A DNA stretch of 64,000 nucleotides. It comes from Chloroflexota bacterium. GTDB taxonomy: Bacteria > Chloroflexota > Dormibacteria > Dormibacterales > Dormibacteraceae. This document shows positions 16,856-25,668 of the stretch, piece by piece. A program made the translations under genes and the position numbers. The notes beneath the pieces were generated by a model that was not told the DNA's origin, ran no database searches, and was given only the letters and a program-made list of their open reading frames with translations. The stretch is from contig VBEG01000025.1 in NCBI GenBank assembly GCA_005882115.1, positions 81,001 through 145,000 of the forward strand. Direction: 5' to 3'. Position 1 is the stretch's first letter. Each line of letters opens with the position of its first letter.

Positions 16856-16862
16856 TAACATA
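16856..16862. promoter_or_regulatory. Bidirectional -10 element TAACATA (MFS / adenylate cyclase)
   Basis: Read on plus, TAACAT (16856-16861) ends nine bases before ATG 16871. Read on minus, TATGTT (16862-16857) ends seven bases before GTG 16849. Both divergent genes would be leaderless from one shared seven-base site. Confidence 0.6.
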
Positions 16863-16870
16863 CCGGCGAC

Positions 16871-18814
16871 ATGGTCCGCGAGAGGGTTGGCGATTGGCGC
16901 CTCGCCTGGCGCTTCGCCCTGGCAGGCGTGATCGCGGGCATCCTGGTCATTGCTCTAGCTCAAACCGGCGTTACGAGCGGAGCATTCGACAACGGGCAAG
17001 ATCGCCTCTTTCCGGCTCCGGCTCCCGATCCACGGATCACGCTCGTGGCGATCGACCAGACCTCAGCGCAGAACCTCGGCGGCTTCCCCCTTGTCTCGAA
17101 CGATTATCACGCTCAGGTCATCAACTACCTGATGAGCCTCCATCCCTCCGTGATTCTGTTCGACGTTCCGCTCAACGTCGAGACAGGGCTCGACCGAGAG
17201 ACGGGTCTAGAGACCAACGGCCGGCTCAAGCAAGCGCTCAAGGCGGCGGCGAGCAAGCTCGTCGCGGTGTGCACCGCTGATCAGAGGCCACTCCTTGAAT
17301 TCGAGCAAGGCGAACTGATCGGCGAGCGCAGTTTTGGCGTTCCAGACCATGCCAACGCAGTGCGCGGCGTCTCCCTCAGACCTGAACGCACCTGCGACGA
17401 GAACGAGAGCCAGGAGCCGGCGTTCCTGCAGGCGCTGAGGATCTCACAAGGCATCACCGACGCCCTAACCACGCAGGGTGCGGTCACCCAGTTCGGTTCC
17501 CACCGCATACCGATGGTCAACAACCAGATGCTCATCAACTTCACCCGCGGAACCGGACCGACCTGCACTTACGGTCAGATCTTCCAGGGTGGCTGCCCGC
17601 GACCCGACCTGATCACCAACCACATAGTGGTCGTCGGCGCCAAGGTCATCGACGCGGGTGACGTCTATTCACAGCCTGTCGATTTCGTCCACAACGCGAG
17701 CTTCTGCCCTGAGTTCCGGCCACGCTGCATGCTCGACAACCAGAACTACGGCTATCGGATCCAGGCCGACGCCATGAGCACGATCCTTCAGGACCGGTAC
17801 GTGCAGGTCCAGCCCGACGCATCGACAAAGCTGGTGATCCTGATGCTGGGGATGCTCGTCGGCCTCATCGTCTACCTGCTCCCGTTCCGACTCGGGATGA
17901 TCCTCACCGCCTCCATCCTGGGCGCCTATTTCGCGGGCATCTATGGGCTCGGGCGGCTGGGTTACCTTTCCGACCCTCTGTACGCGCCGCTCGCGATCGT
18001 TTTCGGCGCGATCTTCTCCCTCGGCGCACGCTACGTGCTCGAAGAACGTGAACGGCGGAAAGTGGAGCGAATCTTCGGCCACTACATCGACCCGCGCGTC
18101 GCGCAGCAGCTGGCGGCAACACGGTCGGTCGACGATTTGATCTCCAAGGGTGAGCGACGCGACATCACCGCTCTCTTCATGGACATTCGGGGTTTCACGA
18201 CCATGTCGGAGACGATGCGGGCGGACGACGTGCTCGCCGTGATCCAGGTCTACCTTGACGATATGAGCAAGTTGATCCTCAAGTGGGACGGGCTGATCGA
18301 CAAGTACGTCGGCGACGAGATCATGGCCCTGTGGAATGCACCGCTGCCGCAGTCGAATCACGCGCTGCTTGCGGTCCGCTGTGCCTATGACCTCATCAAC
18401 AACGCCGCGGCCGTGCAGGCGAAGCTGGCCGCGAAAGGATTACCCCCGATCGGCTGGGGGATCGGGATCAACACCGGTCCAGCGGTGGTCGGCAACATGG
18501 GCAGCGAGGACCGCTTGCAGTACACGGCACTGGGAGACACCGTCAATACGGGTGCGCGCTTCTGCAGCGCAGCTCCGGCGTTTCATGTCCTGGTCGGTTG
18601 GCCGACGTACGAGGCGTGCTCCGAGTACATCGCCGTCGACGAGATGCCTGGCCTTCAGCTGAAGGGCAAGTCGGCCGAGACGTTCCGCATCCTCAAGGTC
18701 ACCGCGATCCGCGAAGACAAGACCTCGCCGTGGGTGTCGATGCCGACTGACACCGCGACCGCGGCGTACTCGGCCAAGAAAGGCCTCTACTCGACGCAGT
18801 CCGTCTTCGCGTGA
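16871..18814 (+). CDS. CHASE2-domain class III adenylate/guanylate cyclase (first copy)
   Basis: A 647-residue membrane sensor. An N-terminal helix (about 14-34), a large extracytoplasmic CHASE2 domain (about 40-320), three further helices (about 322-395), then a class III cyclase catalytic domain. The metal aspartates lie in FMDIRGFTTMSE and DKYVGDEIMALW, and the transition-state Asn/Arg in LGDTVNTGARF. The substrate-determining Lys is in IDKYVGDE, which favours ATP. The C-terminal 40 residues carry no domain. A second gene of the same architecture lies at 29080-31254. The ligand is unknown. Confidence 0.9.
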   Translation: MVRERVGDWRLAWRFALAGVIAGILVIALAQTGVTSGAFDNGQDRLFPAPAPDPRITLVAIDQTSAQNLGGFPLVSNDYHAQVINYLMSLHPSVILFDVPLNVETGLDRETGLETNGRLKQALKAAASKLVAVCTADQRPLLEFEQGELIGERSFGVPDHANAVRGVSLRPERTCDENESQEPAFLQALRISQGITDALTTQGAVTQFGSHRIPMVNNQMLINFTRGTGPTCTYGQIFQGGCPRPDLITNHIVVVGAKVIDAGDVYSQPVDFVHNASFCPEFRPRCMLDNQNYGYRIQADAMSTILQDRYVQVQPDASTKLVILMLGMLVGLIVYLLPFRLGMILTASILGAYFAGIYGLGRLGYLSDPLYAPLAIVFGAIFSLGARYVLEERERRKVERIFGHYIDPRVAQQLAATRSVDDLISKGERRDITALFMDIRGFTTMSETMRADDVLAVIQVYLDDMSKLILKWDGLIDKYVGDEIMALWNAPLPQSNHALLAVRCAYDLINNAAAVQAKLAAKGLPPIGWGIGINTGPAVVGNMGSEDRLQYTALGDTVNTGARFCSAAPAFHVLVGWPTYEACSEYIAVDEMPGLQLKGKSAETFRILKVTAIREDKTSPWVSMPTDTATAAYSAKKGLYSTQSVFA

Positions 18815-19554
18815 TGGTTGACCGCGCAGCTGAGCTCCTTCGCGGAGCGAGCACAGCCGTGGCGCTGACCGGGGCCGGGGTCTCCGCCGAGAGCGGCATC
18901 CCGACCTTTCGCGGCGAGGGGGGACTGTGGACCAAATACGACCCAGTGAAGGTCTCGTCGATCGACTCCTTCCTGGCCGATCCCGCCTCTTACTGGCAGG
19001 TCTCGAAAGAGCGCGGCAACATCGCCCTGGCGGCCAGGCCCAACCCGGGCCACGAAGCTCTGGCCGCGATGGAGACGGCGGGGCGTCTGGTCGCCGTGAT
19101 CACCCAGAACACAGACGGTCTCCATCAGGCAGCCAAGAGCCGAAGGGTTATCGAGCTGCACGGTTCGGGACGGACCGTCGAGTGCCTTGAGTGCGGAGCC
19201 CGGGAGTCTCGCGCGGACGTTCAGGCAAGGCTCGACCTCGAGATGCCGCCGCGGTGCAAGAGCTGCGGCGGCGGGGTGCTCAAACCGACGGTCGTCCTGT
19301 TCGGGGAGCCGATGCCGGTGGACGCTGTCAACGAAGCCCTGGAGCTGGCCCGCGTGGCGGACGTGATTCTGGTCGTAGGGTCGTCGCTCGTCGTATATCC
19401 GGCCGCCGAGATCCCGCTGATCGCGGTCCGGTCCGGCGCGCGGATGATCGTGGTCAACGCCGAGCCGACCCCGTTCGACGGCCTTGCCGAGATCGTGATC
19501 CACGGACGCTCTGGCGAGGTGCTTCCCGAAATCGCGCAACTCATAGGTGCGTGA
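18814..19554 (+). CDS. Sirtuin NAD-dependent protein deacylase
   Basis: A 246-residue class III deacylase. The NAD motifs GAGVSAESGIPTFRG and TQNTDGLH, the catalytic His in IELHGS, a four-Cys zinc site (CLEC ... CKSC) and GSSLVVYPA are all visible. It removes acyl groups from lysines, releasing nicotinamide and O-acyl-ADP-ribose. ATG 18814 overlaps the cyclase stop by one base (TGATG), and GTG 18811 is an alternative. Its end overlaps the convergent birA by 14 bases. Confidence 0.9.
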   Translation: MVDRAAELLRGASTAVALTGAGVSAESGIPTFRGEGGLWTKYDPVKVSSIDSFLADPASYWQVSKERGNIALAARPNPGHEALAAMETAGRLVAVITQNTDGLHQAAKSRRVIELHGSGRTVECLECGARESRADVQARLDLEMPPRCKSCGGGVLKPTVVLFGEPMPVDAVNEALELARVADVILVVGSSLVVYPAAEIPLIAVRSGARMIVVNAEPTPFDGLAEIVIHGRSGEVLPEIAQLIGA

Positions 19555-20158
19555 GGCTTCCCGCGACGAAGGCCTCGCCGTCGACGATCAGCTCACCAAG
19601 CGGCCCGATGTCGCGTGCGATTCCTTCTGTGGTCTGACCCGCGAGCTCGACCCGGACGCGCCGGCCCAGCGTCGCCGACAGCTCACGCCATCGACCCAGC
19701 ACGGCATCCTGGGGCGCTGCAGTCCAGCGGTCGATCTCAATGCGTAGGCGTTCCAGGACCTCGTCGCGCGGCTGCTCCAGGCGGGCCGCTCCAGCGGGAG
19801 CCCACGAAAGGTTGACGCCGACGCCGCAAATCGCCTTGTCCTCGTTCGTTTCGACGAGGATCCCACCCAGCTTGCGATCGTCGAGCAGCAGGTCGTTGGG
19901 CCATTTCAGGCGGACGTTGGGGCCGCACGCCTGGGCCGCCGCGACGCCGGCGGCGAGGCTGAGTACCGGGTTCCGGTTCCTCGCCAGCACGAAAGACACG
20001 AGCAGCGCCGTGCCCGGTGGCGCCTCCCAGCGACGGTCGAGCCGCCCGCGGCCGGCGCTCTGGTGATCGGCGACCACGATTGACCCGACGGGCAGCTCGC
20101 GAGCGATGTCCTGCGTCGAGGTCACCGAACCCACGCGCAAAACTTGCCCTTTACCCAC
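19541..20158 (-). CDS. birA: Biotin--[acetyl-CoA-carboxylase] ligase, short form
   Basis: A 205-residue ligase without the N-terminal DNA-binding domain, so it modifies but probably does not repress. The biotinyl-AMP loop is SAGRGRLDRRWEAPPG, followed by KWPNDLLLDDRKLGGIL and the C-terminal SH3-like domain (about 155-205). A carboxyltransferase that would need a biotin carrier is encoded at 36.6 kb. The GTG start at 20158 is seven bases from TAGCTT, part of the bidirectional promoter shared with the next gene. Confidence 0.9.
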   Translation of the reverse strand: MGKGQVLRVGSVTSTQDIARELPVGSIVVADHQSAGRGRLDRRWEAPPGTALLVSFVLARNRNPVLSLAAGVAAAQACGPNVRLKWPNDLLLDDRKLGGILVETNEDKAICGVGVNLSWAPAGAARLEQPRDEVLERLRIEIDRWTAAPQDAVLGRWRELSATLGRRVRVELAGQTTEGIARDIGPLGELIVDGEAFVAGSLTHL

Positions 20159-20164
20159 GCTCGG

Positions 20165-20171
20165 TAAGCTA
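20165..20171. promoter_or_regulatory. Bidirectional -10 element TAAGCTA (birA / F420 operon)
   Basis: TAAGCT on plus (20165-20170) and TAGCTT on minus (20171-20166) each end exactly seven bases before a GTG start (20178 plus, 20158 minus). The arrangement is symmetric and the spacer between the two starts is only 19 bases. Confidence 0.65.
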
Positions 20172-20177
20172 ACCCGC

Positions 20178-20366
20178 GTGAAGCTGCACCGGGCGATCGT
20201 GCTCGTCGTGATGATGCTGATCGCGGTCGGTGCCCTCGTCCTGCTGACCGCGGCGGGGATCGCAAACTTCGACAGTCACAGCCTGATCGCGCTGGTGGTG
20301 GTCGTGGTTGCGGCGGCGATCAGCGGTGTCGCCTTCAGCTGGAAGCGCTACAGCCGGCGCTCATGA
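20178..20366 (+). CDS. Small two-helix membrane protein heading the F420 operon
   Basis: A 62-residue protein with two membrane helices (about 5-28 and 33-55) and a basic C-terminus (KRYSRRS). Its TGA overlaps the fgd ATG at 20363, so it is coupled to the F420 genes. I do not recognise the family. It could anchor a partner at the membrane or be a leader-type gene. The short GTG form is chosen because it sits seven bases from the -10 element. A longer frame upstream runs through the promoter. Confidence 0.6.
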   Translation: MKLHRAIVLVVMMLIAVGALVLLTAAGIANFDSHSLIALVVVVVAAAISGVAFSWKRYSRRS

Positions 20367-21370
20367 AGCCGAAGTTACGCCTCGGTTACAAGGCGTCGGC
20401 CGAACAGTTCGGTCCGCGCGAGCTCCTCGACTTCGCGGTCGCCGCCGAGCACAATGGCTTCGACTCGGTGTTCGTCAGCGACCACTTCCAGCCGTGGCGG
20501 CATTCCGATGGACACGCGCCGTTCGCGTTCTCATGGCTCGCGGCCGTTGGAGAGCGCACGACTCGGGTCGCGTTGGGCACATCGGTCAACACGCCCACCT
20601 TTCGCTACCACCCCGGGATCGTGGCCCAGGCGTTCGGCACCCTGGGCGTGCTACATCCGGGCAGGATGATCCTCGGCGTCGGCACGGGCGAGCACCTGAA
20701 CGAGGGCGCTCTCGGCATCAAGTGGCCGGACAATCGCGAGCGATTCGCTCGGCTGCGCGAGGCGGTGCGGCTCATTCGCCAGCTCTGGACCGAGCAGTCG
20801 GTGACGTTCGACGGCGAGTACTACCACACGAAGAACGCCACGATCTATGACCGGCCCGCGACACCGATCCCGATCTATATCAGCGCGGGCGGGCCACAGG
20901 TCGCGAAGTACGCAGGTCGTGGCGGGGACGGCCTCATCTGTACCTCCGGGAAAGGAATGGAGCTGTACTCGGAGCAGTTGCTCCCGTCATTCGCCGATGG
21001 AGCAAAAGAGTCAGGCCGCGACGGGAACGAGCTCGACAAGATGATCGAGGTCAAGGTGTCCTACGACACTGATCGCAACCGGGCAATGGAGGATACGAAG
21101 ATCTGGGCCGCCCTCGCGCTGCCAGCTGAATCCAAGGCCGGTGTCGACGACCCACGCGAGATGGAGCGTCTGGCCACAACCGTCGAAGACGTCGCTCACC
21201 GTCGCTGGCTTGTCGCGAGCGACCCAGAGGAGCACATCGAACAGCTCCGGCCGTATTTCGATCTCGGTTTCAACCATCTCGTCTTTCATGCACCAGGGGA
21301 TGGTCAGGCGCATTTCCTCGAGCTCTATGGTTCGCAGATCCTGCCGAGGATTCGTAAGCAATGGTCATGA
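20363..21370 (+). CDS. fgd: F420-dependent glucose-6-phosphate dehydrogenase
   Basis: A 335-residue luciferase-like (LLM) TIM barrel that oxidises glucose-6-phosphate while reducing F420. Segments match mycobacterial Fgd1 closely as I remember it: [56 protein letters not shown] and HLVFHAPG. The catalytic His of SDHFQPW and the Trp beside it are conserved. It sits directly before cofC, cofE and cofD, so cofactor synthesis and cofactor reduction are one transcription unit. Confidence 0.9.
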   Translation: MKPKLRLGYKASAEQFGPRELLDFAVAAEHNGFDSVFVSDHFQPWRHSDGHAPFAFSWLAAVGERTTRVALGTSVNTPTFRYHPGIVAQAFGTLGVLHPGRMILGVGTGEHLNEGALGIKWPDNRERFARLREAVRLIRQLWTEQSVTFDGEYYHTKNATIYDRPATPIPIYISAGGPQVAKYAGRGGDGLICTSGKGMELYSEQLLPSFADGAKESGRDGNELDKMIEVKVSYDTDRNRAMEDTKIWAALALPAESKAGVDDPREMERLATTVEDVAHRRWLVASDPEEHIEQLRPYFDLGFNHLVFHAPGDGQAHFLELYGSQILPRIRKQWS

Positions 21371-21960
21371 AGACGTGGGTGGTCGTCCTGATCAAGGACT
21401 TCGACACCGCGAAGCAGCGGCTCCAACCGGCGATGGGGGCCAAATCTCGGCGTGCGCTCGCGCGGCGCAACGCACGGCGAGCGGTCGAGGCGGCCGCGGC
21501 TGGGGACCGCGTGTTGGTCGTCGCCGGGGGCGCGGAAGTGGCCGAGATGGCGGCTGCCCGTGGCGCCGAGGTTCTGGTCGAGCCGCGTGAGGAGGGTCAG
21601 AACGTGGCCGCACGGCGCGGGATCAATCGGGCCGTGGAGAAGGGCGCCGAGGCGGTCCTGATCCTCTCCAGCGATCTGCCGCTGGTAACCGTGGATTCAG
21701 TTCGCGAGTTGCTCCATTCCGCGGGCCGGCACGCGTCGCCGGTCGTCGTGGCCGCTCCCGCGATCGGCCGTGGCGGCACCAACGCCCTCTACATCCGACC
21801 CCCCGACGCGATCGGCCTCCATTTCGGCGATGACTCGCTGACCAAGTTCCGCGACGACGCGGAGTCGCGCGGCGTCCGCTTCGTGATCCATCACTCGGAC
21901 GCGATGGCGCTCGACCTCGACGAACCCTCGGACCTCGCGCGCCTCAGCCGCGCGGTGTGA
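21361..21960 (+). CDS. cofC: 2-phospholactate/phosphoenolpyruvate guanylyltransferase (CofC/FbiD)
   Basis: A 199-residue nucleotidyltransferase of F420 synthesis. The opening [14 protein letters not shown] corresponds to the family's P.K....AK.RL motif, and LSSDLPLV carries the metal Asp. RGGTNAL and FGDDSLTKF are CofC-specific segments. It activates PEP (actinobacterial route) or 2-phospholactate (archaeal route) with GTP. The sequence alone does not decide which. ATG 21361 overlaps fgd by 10 bases. Confidence 0.9.
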   Translation: MVMKTWVVVLIKDFDTAKQRLQPAMGAKSRRALARRNARRAVEAAAAGDRVLVVAGGAEVAEMAAARGAEVLVEPREEGQNVAARRGINRAVEKGAEAVLILSSDLPLVTVDSVRELLHSAGRHASPVVVAAPAIGRGGTNALYIRPPDAIGLHFGDDSLTKFRDDAESRGVRFVIHHSDAMALDLDEPSDLARLSRAV

Positions 21961-22691
21961 AGCGAATCGAGCTGATCGGCGTCGAGGGCCTGCCCGAAGT
22001 CAAGCCCGGAGACGATCTGGGCGAGCTGATCTCAGCCCACTCAACTCTGCAGCCGGGCGACGTGCTTGTCGTCGCTCAGAAGGTCGTCTCGAAGTCCGAA
22101 GGCCGCGTCGTCCGGCTCGAGGACGTCATAGCGGGCGACGACGCGCTGCGGATCGCGGCCCACCTCATCGCGACCCCGGATCCGCGGATGGTGCAGGTCG
22201 TGCTCGACGAGAGCGTCCGGGTGCTGCGCTCGGAGCGGGTGTTGATCACAGAGACGCGACAGGGCTACGTCTGCGCGAACGCCGGGGTTGACCACTCCAA
22301 CACCGGCGCCGGAGTGCTCACGCTGCTTCCGACGGACCCGGACGCCAGCGCGCGCCGGCTCTGGGATCGCCTAAGGGAGCTCACCGGGGTAGTCGTGGGA
22401 GTCATCGTCTCGGACACGTTCGGGCGGCCGTGGCGGCTGGGCATCGTCAACGTCGCGCTTGGCGTGGCCGGCTTGCCGGCCGCGATCGACCTCCGTGGCA
22501 CGCCAGACGACGCGGGCCAGCCGCTGCACGCAACTGTGCTTGCCGTCGCGGACGACATCGCCGCGAGCGCGGGCCTGGTGATGGGCAAGACGGCTCGCAC
22601 ACCCGCGGTCATCGTCCGCGGCCTCGAGCTGAAAGGCAGCGGCACCGGCCAAGACCTGATCCGGCCGTCCGCGGAGGACCTGTTCCGCTGA
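21957..22691 (+). CDS. cofE: Coenzyme F420-0:L-glutamate ligase, stand-alone
   Basis: A 244-residue enzyme that adds gamma-linked glutamates to F420-0 using GTP. Motifs include LVVAQKVVSKSEGR, CANAGVDHSN, SDTFGRPWRLG and AVADDIAASA. The C-terminal FMN nitroreductase-like domain found in actinobacterial FbiB is missing, so dehydro-F420 reduction must come from a gene outside this window. GTG 21957 overlaps the cofC stop. GGAGG near its 3' end serves cofD. Confidence 0.9.
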   Translation: MKRIELIGVEGLPEVKPGDDLGELISAHSTLQPGDVLVVAQKVVSKSEGRVVRLEDVIAGDDALRIAAHLIATPDPRMVQVVLDESVRVLRSERVLITETRQGYVCANAGVDHSNTGAGVLTLLPTDPDASARRLWDRLRELTGVVVGVIVSDTFGRPWRLGIVNVALGVAGLPAAIDLRGTPDDAGQPLHATVLAVADDIAASAGLVMGKTARTPAVIVRGLELKGSGTGQDLIRPSAEDLFR

Positions 22692-23593
22692 GAGTCGTCG
22701 TTCTCGCCGGCGGCACTGGTGGCGCGGTGCTCGCCGCCGGCATCCAGGCCATCGCGCCGGAGCACGTGTTGACAGTCATCGCCAACACAGCCGACGACGA
22801 CGACTTCTGGGGACTTCGCGTCTGCCCAGATATCGATGCCGTCATCTACCGCTTGGCCGGCATGTTCAACGACGAGGCCGGTTACGGCGTCATGGGCGAT
22901 ACGTTTCATGTCCTCGACGGGCTTGCTCGCGCCGGCGAGAACACCTGGTTTCGAATCGGCGATCGCGACTTCGCGACTCACCTCGTGCGCACAGAGATGC
23001 TGGGCCGGGGATGCTCGCTGACGGAGACTTCGCTCGAGCTGTGCCGCCGGCTGGGCGCGACTGCGCGCGTGATTCCCATGACGGACCAGGTGGTGCGTAC
23101 CCGCTTCACCACCGAACAGGGGGAGCTTTCGTTTCAGGAGTATTACGTCCGCGAACGACTCAAGCCCGCGCTCCACTCAATAGCGTTCGCCGGGATGGCT
23201 GATGCACGGCCCAGTGCGGAAGTCTCGGCAGCGCTGGACGATGCGGACCGCGTCATCATCGGCCCGTCGAACCCGCTCATCTCGATCGCCCCGATCCTCG
23301 AGCTGATGCGCGAAAGTCTCCGGCGCGATCGCACCGTGGCCGTCACGCCGATCGTCGGCGGCATCGCGCTGAAGGGTCCCACCGTGGAGATGATGCGCGC
23401 GCTCGGCCGTGACCCGGATCCGGTCGAGGTTGCGCGGATGTACCGCGATGTGGCGGCAGGGTTCGTGCTCGACCAGCGCGACCGCAGACTTGCGCCGGCA
23501 ATCGAGGCGTTGGGCTACCGGGTCGTCGTGTGCGACACCGTCATGCGCGACGGCGGCCGCACGCTCGCGCGCGCTGTTTTAGGTGACGTGTGA
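22688..23593 (+). CDS. cofD: 2-phospho-L-lactate transferase (CofD/FbiA) with a probable CTG start
   Basis: About 301 residues. It transfers the phospholactyl or phosphoenolpyruvyl group to the flavin Fo. The N-terminal VVVLAGGTGGAVLAAG, the NTADDDDFWGL substrate loop and GPSNPLISI are diagnostic. The frame has no ATG, GTG or TTG near this N-terminus; the nearest upstream lies at 22430, deep inside cofE. CTG 22688 overlaps the cofE stop as CTGA, ten bases after GGAGG (22673-22677), matching the ATGA/GTGA couplings of this genome. Confidence 0.85.
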   Translation: MRVVVLAGGTGGAVLAAGIQAIAPEHVLTVIANTADDDDFWGLRVCPDIDAVIYRLAGMFNDEAGYGVMGDTFHVLDGLARAGENTWFRIGDRDFATHLVRTEMLGRGCSLTETSLELCRRLGATARVIPMTDQVVRTRFTTEQGELSFQEYYVRERLKPALHSIAFAGMADARPSAEVSAALDDADRVIIGPSNPLISIAPILELMRESLRRDRTVAVTPIVGGIALKGPTVEMMRALGRDPDPVEVARMYRDVAAGFVLDQRDRRLAPAIEALGYRVVVCDTVMRDGGRTLARAVLGDV

Positions 23594-24391
23594 GTTGGCG
23601 ACCATGACGAGCACGCCGATCAGGACCATGACAAGCCCGACCACGAGCACCGCATACTGAGCGACGGCCATCACGGTCGCCGTCGATCCCCTCGCGACCG
23701 GCTCTTCGGCATCCAGGTTGGGCGCATCACCCGACGCGAGCTGCCACGAACCCGTGGCGCCGCCGTCTCGTTTCTTTTTGCCGCCGCCCTGGGTGACAGG
23801 CTCTTTGTCCATGCTGACGACGGACCATGCTCCCGCGGCCGTTCCGGAGGTCGCGGGCGCAGCCGGCTCGACCTTCGCCACGGGTTCTGCTGCGGGGCTT
23901 GGCGCCGGTGTCCACGATTGATCGCTCGGGGCCGGCATCGGAGTCGGCTCGGGCGCGGGTCGGAACGGCTCCGGCGCGGGCGGCGTATAGGCAGGCTGTG
24001 CCGGAGCAGCCGGATAGTCGAAGCTCGAAGCGGGCTGCGGAGCGCTTGTCGTCTCCCAAGGGGGTGGCGCCGGAGCTTGTTCGGGCCGAGCGGGTGGCGC
24101 GGCGGGTGCAGCCGCAGGCGGCGGCTCGTATGCCGGAGCCTCATAGGTGACCGACTGCTGGACCTGGGTGGGTGCGTATGCGCCTGCGGCCGCGGTGGTC
24201 TCTTCGGCGGGCCGCTCTGAGTGGCCCCGCGGGGTAAGCGTGCGCTGTCGCGCGGCGCGGACCTTGTGCTCGATCTGTGAGCGGCGTGCCGAATACATCG
24301 AGCGCTTCTCGACCGATTTCCTCCGCATCACGAAAAACACCGCCACGATCCCCACCAGGGCGACCAGCGGCCCGGCTATGAGGTAGGCCAT
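23579..24391 (-). CDS. Pro/Ala-rich protein with a membrane helix at each end
   Basis: A 270-residue protein: an N-terminal helix (about 2-22), a basic patch, a long Pro/Ala/Glu-rich stretch with repeated APEP- and YEPP-like units (about 65-190), and a C-terminal helix (about 243-266). No conserved domain is visible. It could span the wall or hold two membrane patches together. Its stop overlaps cofD by 15 bases convergently. The ATG is eight bases from the minus-strand -10 GATAAT. Confidence 0.6.
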   Translation of the reverse strand: MAYLIAGPLVALVGIVAVFFVMRRKSVEKRSMYSARRSQIEHKVRAARQRTLTPRGHSERPAEETTAAAGAYAPTQVQQSVTYEAPAYEPPPAAAPAAPPARPEQAPAPPPWETTSAPQPASSFDYPAAPAQPAYTPPAPEPFRPAPEPTPMPAPSDQSWTPAPSPAAEPVAKVEPAAPATSGTAAGAWSVVSMDKEPVTQGGGKKKRDGGATGSWQLASGDAPNLDAEEPVARGSTATVMAVAQYAVLVVGLVMVLIGVLVMVANSHVT

Positions 24392-24399
24392 AGGCGCCG

Positions 24400-24428
24400 A
24401 TTATCGGGGATCGGTCCGTGTTTACAAT
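24400..24428. promoter_or_regulatory. Divergent leaderless-type promoters (membrane protein / yqeY)
   Basis: Minus-strand GATAAT (24405-24400) ends eight bases before ATG 24391. Plus-strand TACAAT (24423-24428) ends seven bases before ATG 24436. Here the two -10 elements are separate rather than shared. Confidence 0.55.
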
Positions 24429-24435
24429 CGCCGGA

Positions 24436-24888
24436 ATGGCCCTTTACGACCGCATCGAGTCAGAAATGATCAATGCCCGCCGGCAGCGCGACGACGTGGC
24501 CCTGGGCACGCTCTCCCTGCTCAAGAGTGAGCTCGTCAGGGCGAGCAAGGAGGGTGGCGCTTCGGGCCGGATCGATGACGACCTCGTGGTCAGGGTCACT
24601 CGCAAGGAAGTCAAGAGACGAGAAGAGGCGATCGAGGTCTACCGGAAGGCGGGTCGCGAGGAATCGGCGAGCCGCGAAGAGGCTGAGATGCGTGTCTTGC
24701 GCGATTACCTCCCAGCGTCCCTGAGCGAGGATCAGATCGAAGCGGAAGTGCGAGCTGTCATCGCGGAGGTCAAGCCGGACGGACCAAAGGGATTTGGGCT
24801 CGTCATGAAAGCTGCGACCGCGCGTCTGGCGGGACGCGCCGAAGGAAACGAGATCGCGAAGGTGACCCGCAGGCTGCTTGGCTCCTAA
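24436..24888 (+). CDS. GatB/YqeY-domain protein
   Basis: A 150-residue all-alpha protein matching the YqeY family: an N-terminal LYDRIESEMINARR, KRREEAIEVYRKAGRE, LRDYLPASLSEDQI, then KGFGLVMKAATARLAGRAEGNEI. It resembles the tail domain of GatB and may bind tRNA, but its role is not settled. ATG 24436 is chosen over GTG 24418 because TACAAT lies seven bases ahead of it. It overlaps nth by 11 bases. Confidence 0.85.
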   Translation: MALYDRIESEMINARRQRDDVALGTLSLLKSELVRASKEGGASGRIDDDLVVRVTRKEVKRREEAIEVYRKAGREESASREEAEMRVLRDYLPASLSEDQIEAEVRAVIAEVKPDGPKGFGLVMKAATARLAGRAEGNEIAKVTRRLLGS

Positions 24889-25624
24889 ACGCGAGCCTTC
24901 GTGGAAGTCGCCGGCGCCACCGCGCGGTGCCCGCACGCGGGCCAAGCTGACCGTCGAGCGGCTGCAAGATCTCTACACCGCGGCGACCGAGCTGTCGCAT
25001 GAAAACCCGTTCCAGCTGCTGATCGCGACGATTCTTTCCGCGCAAACGACCGATCGCTCGGTGAACCTGGTGACGCCCGAGCTCTTCCGTCGCTACCCAA
25101 CAGCGCACGACCTTGCGGCGGCCGATCCCTCAGAGGTCGAAAAGCTGATCAAACCAACCGGGTTCTTCCGTTTGAAGACAATGCGGATCCTCGCCGCGAG
25201 CCGTGCCCTTGTCGAGCTTTTCGGGGGCGAAGTCCCGACGACGATGGAGGACATGGTCAAGATTCCCGGGATCGGTCGCAAGACCGCGAACGTGATTCTC
25301 GGCGCTGGCTTTGATTCGCCAGGTTTCGCGGTCGATACCCATGTGATTCGGCTGACCAACCGGCTCGGGCTGGTGGCGACGCGTGACCCCGTGAAGATCG
25401 AGTATCAGGTTTGCGCGATGGTGCCGAAGGAGGACTGGACAGGGCTCTCCCTCCGCCTGATCCTGCACGGCCGGCGCGTGTGCGACGCCCGGCGTCCGCG
25501 CTGCGAGGAGTGCGTGCTCAACGACTTCTGTCCGTCGTCGCTGCTGCGGCCGCGTCGAAGGCTGCGCAAGGGCCGGCCCATCGGCGAGGCGCCGAATTCC
25601 GACATCAAGCTGGCGGGAGCCTGA
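24878..25624 (+). CDS. nth: Endonuclease III (DNA glycosylase/AP lyase)
   Basis: A 248-residue base-excision repair enzyme for oxidised pyrimidines. The helix-hairpin-helix IPGIGRKTANVIL, with the catalytic Lys, and the Asp in FAVDTHVIR are present. The C-terminal [4Fe-4S] site is exact: C-x6-C-x2-C-x5-C at CDARRPRCEEC ... C. It has a basic C-terminal extension of about 30 residues. The TTG start at 24878 lies inside the end of yqeY. Confidence 0.95.
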   Translation: MAPKREPSWKSPAPPRGARTRAKLTVERLQDLYTAATELSHENPFQLLIATILSAQTTDRSVNLVTPELFRRYPTAHDLAAADPSEVEKLIKPTGFFRLKTMRILAASRALVELFGGEVPTTMEDMVKIPGIGRKTANVILGAGFDSPGFAVDTHVIRLTNRLGLVATRDPVKIEYQVCAMVPKEDWTGLSLRLILHGRRVCDARRPRCEECVLNDFCPSSLLRPRRRLRKGRPIGEAPNSDIKLAGA

Positions 25625-25655
25625 ATATGGCCTGAACGTAGGCGAACGTTTGTTC

Positions 25656-25661
25656 TATCCT
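25656..25661 (+). promoter_or_regulatory. -10 element of the radical SAM gene
   Basis: TATCCT ends seven bases before ATG 25669. Confidence 0.55.
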
Positions 25662-25668
25662 TGGGGGG

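Noticed and set aside
22430..22687. cofD starting at GTG 22430
   Set aside because: The added 86 residues are Arg/Pro-rich out-of-frame cofE sequence with no similarity to CofD.
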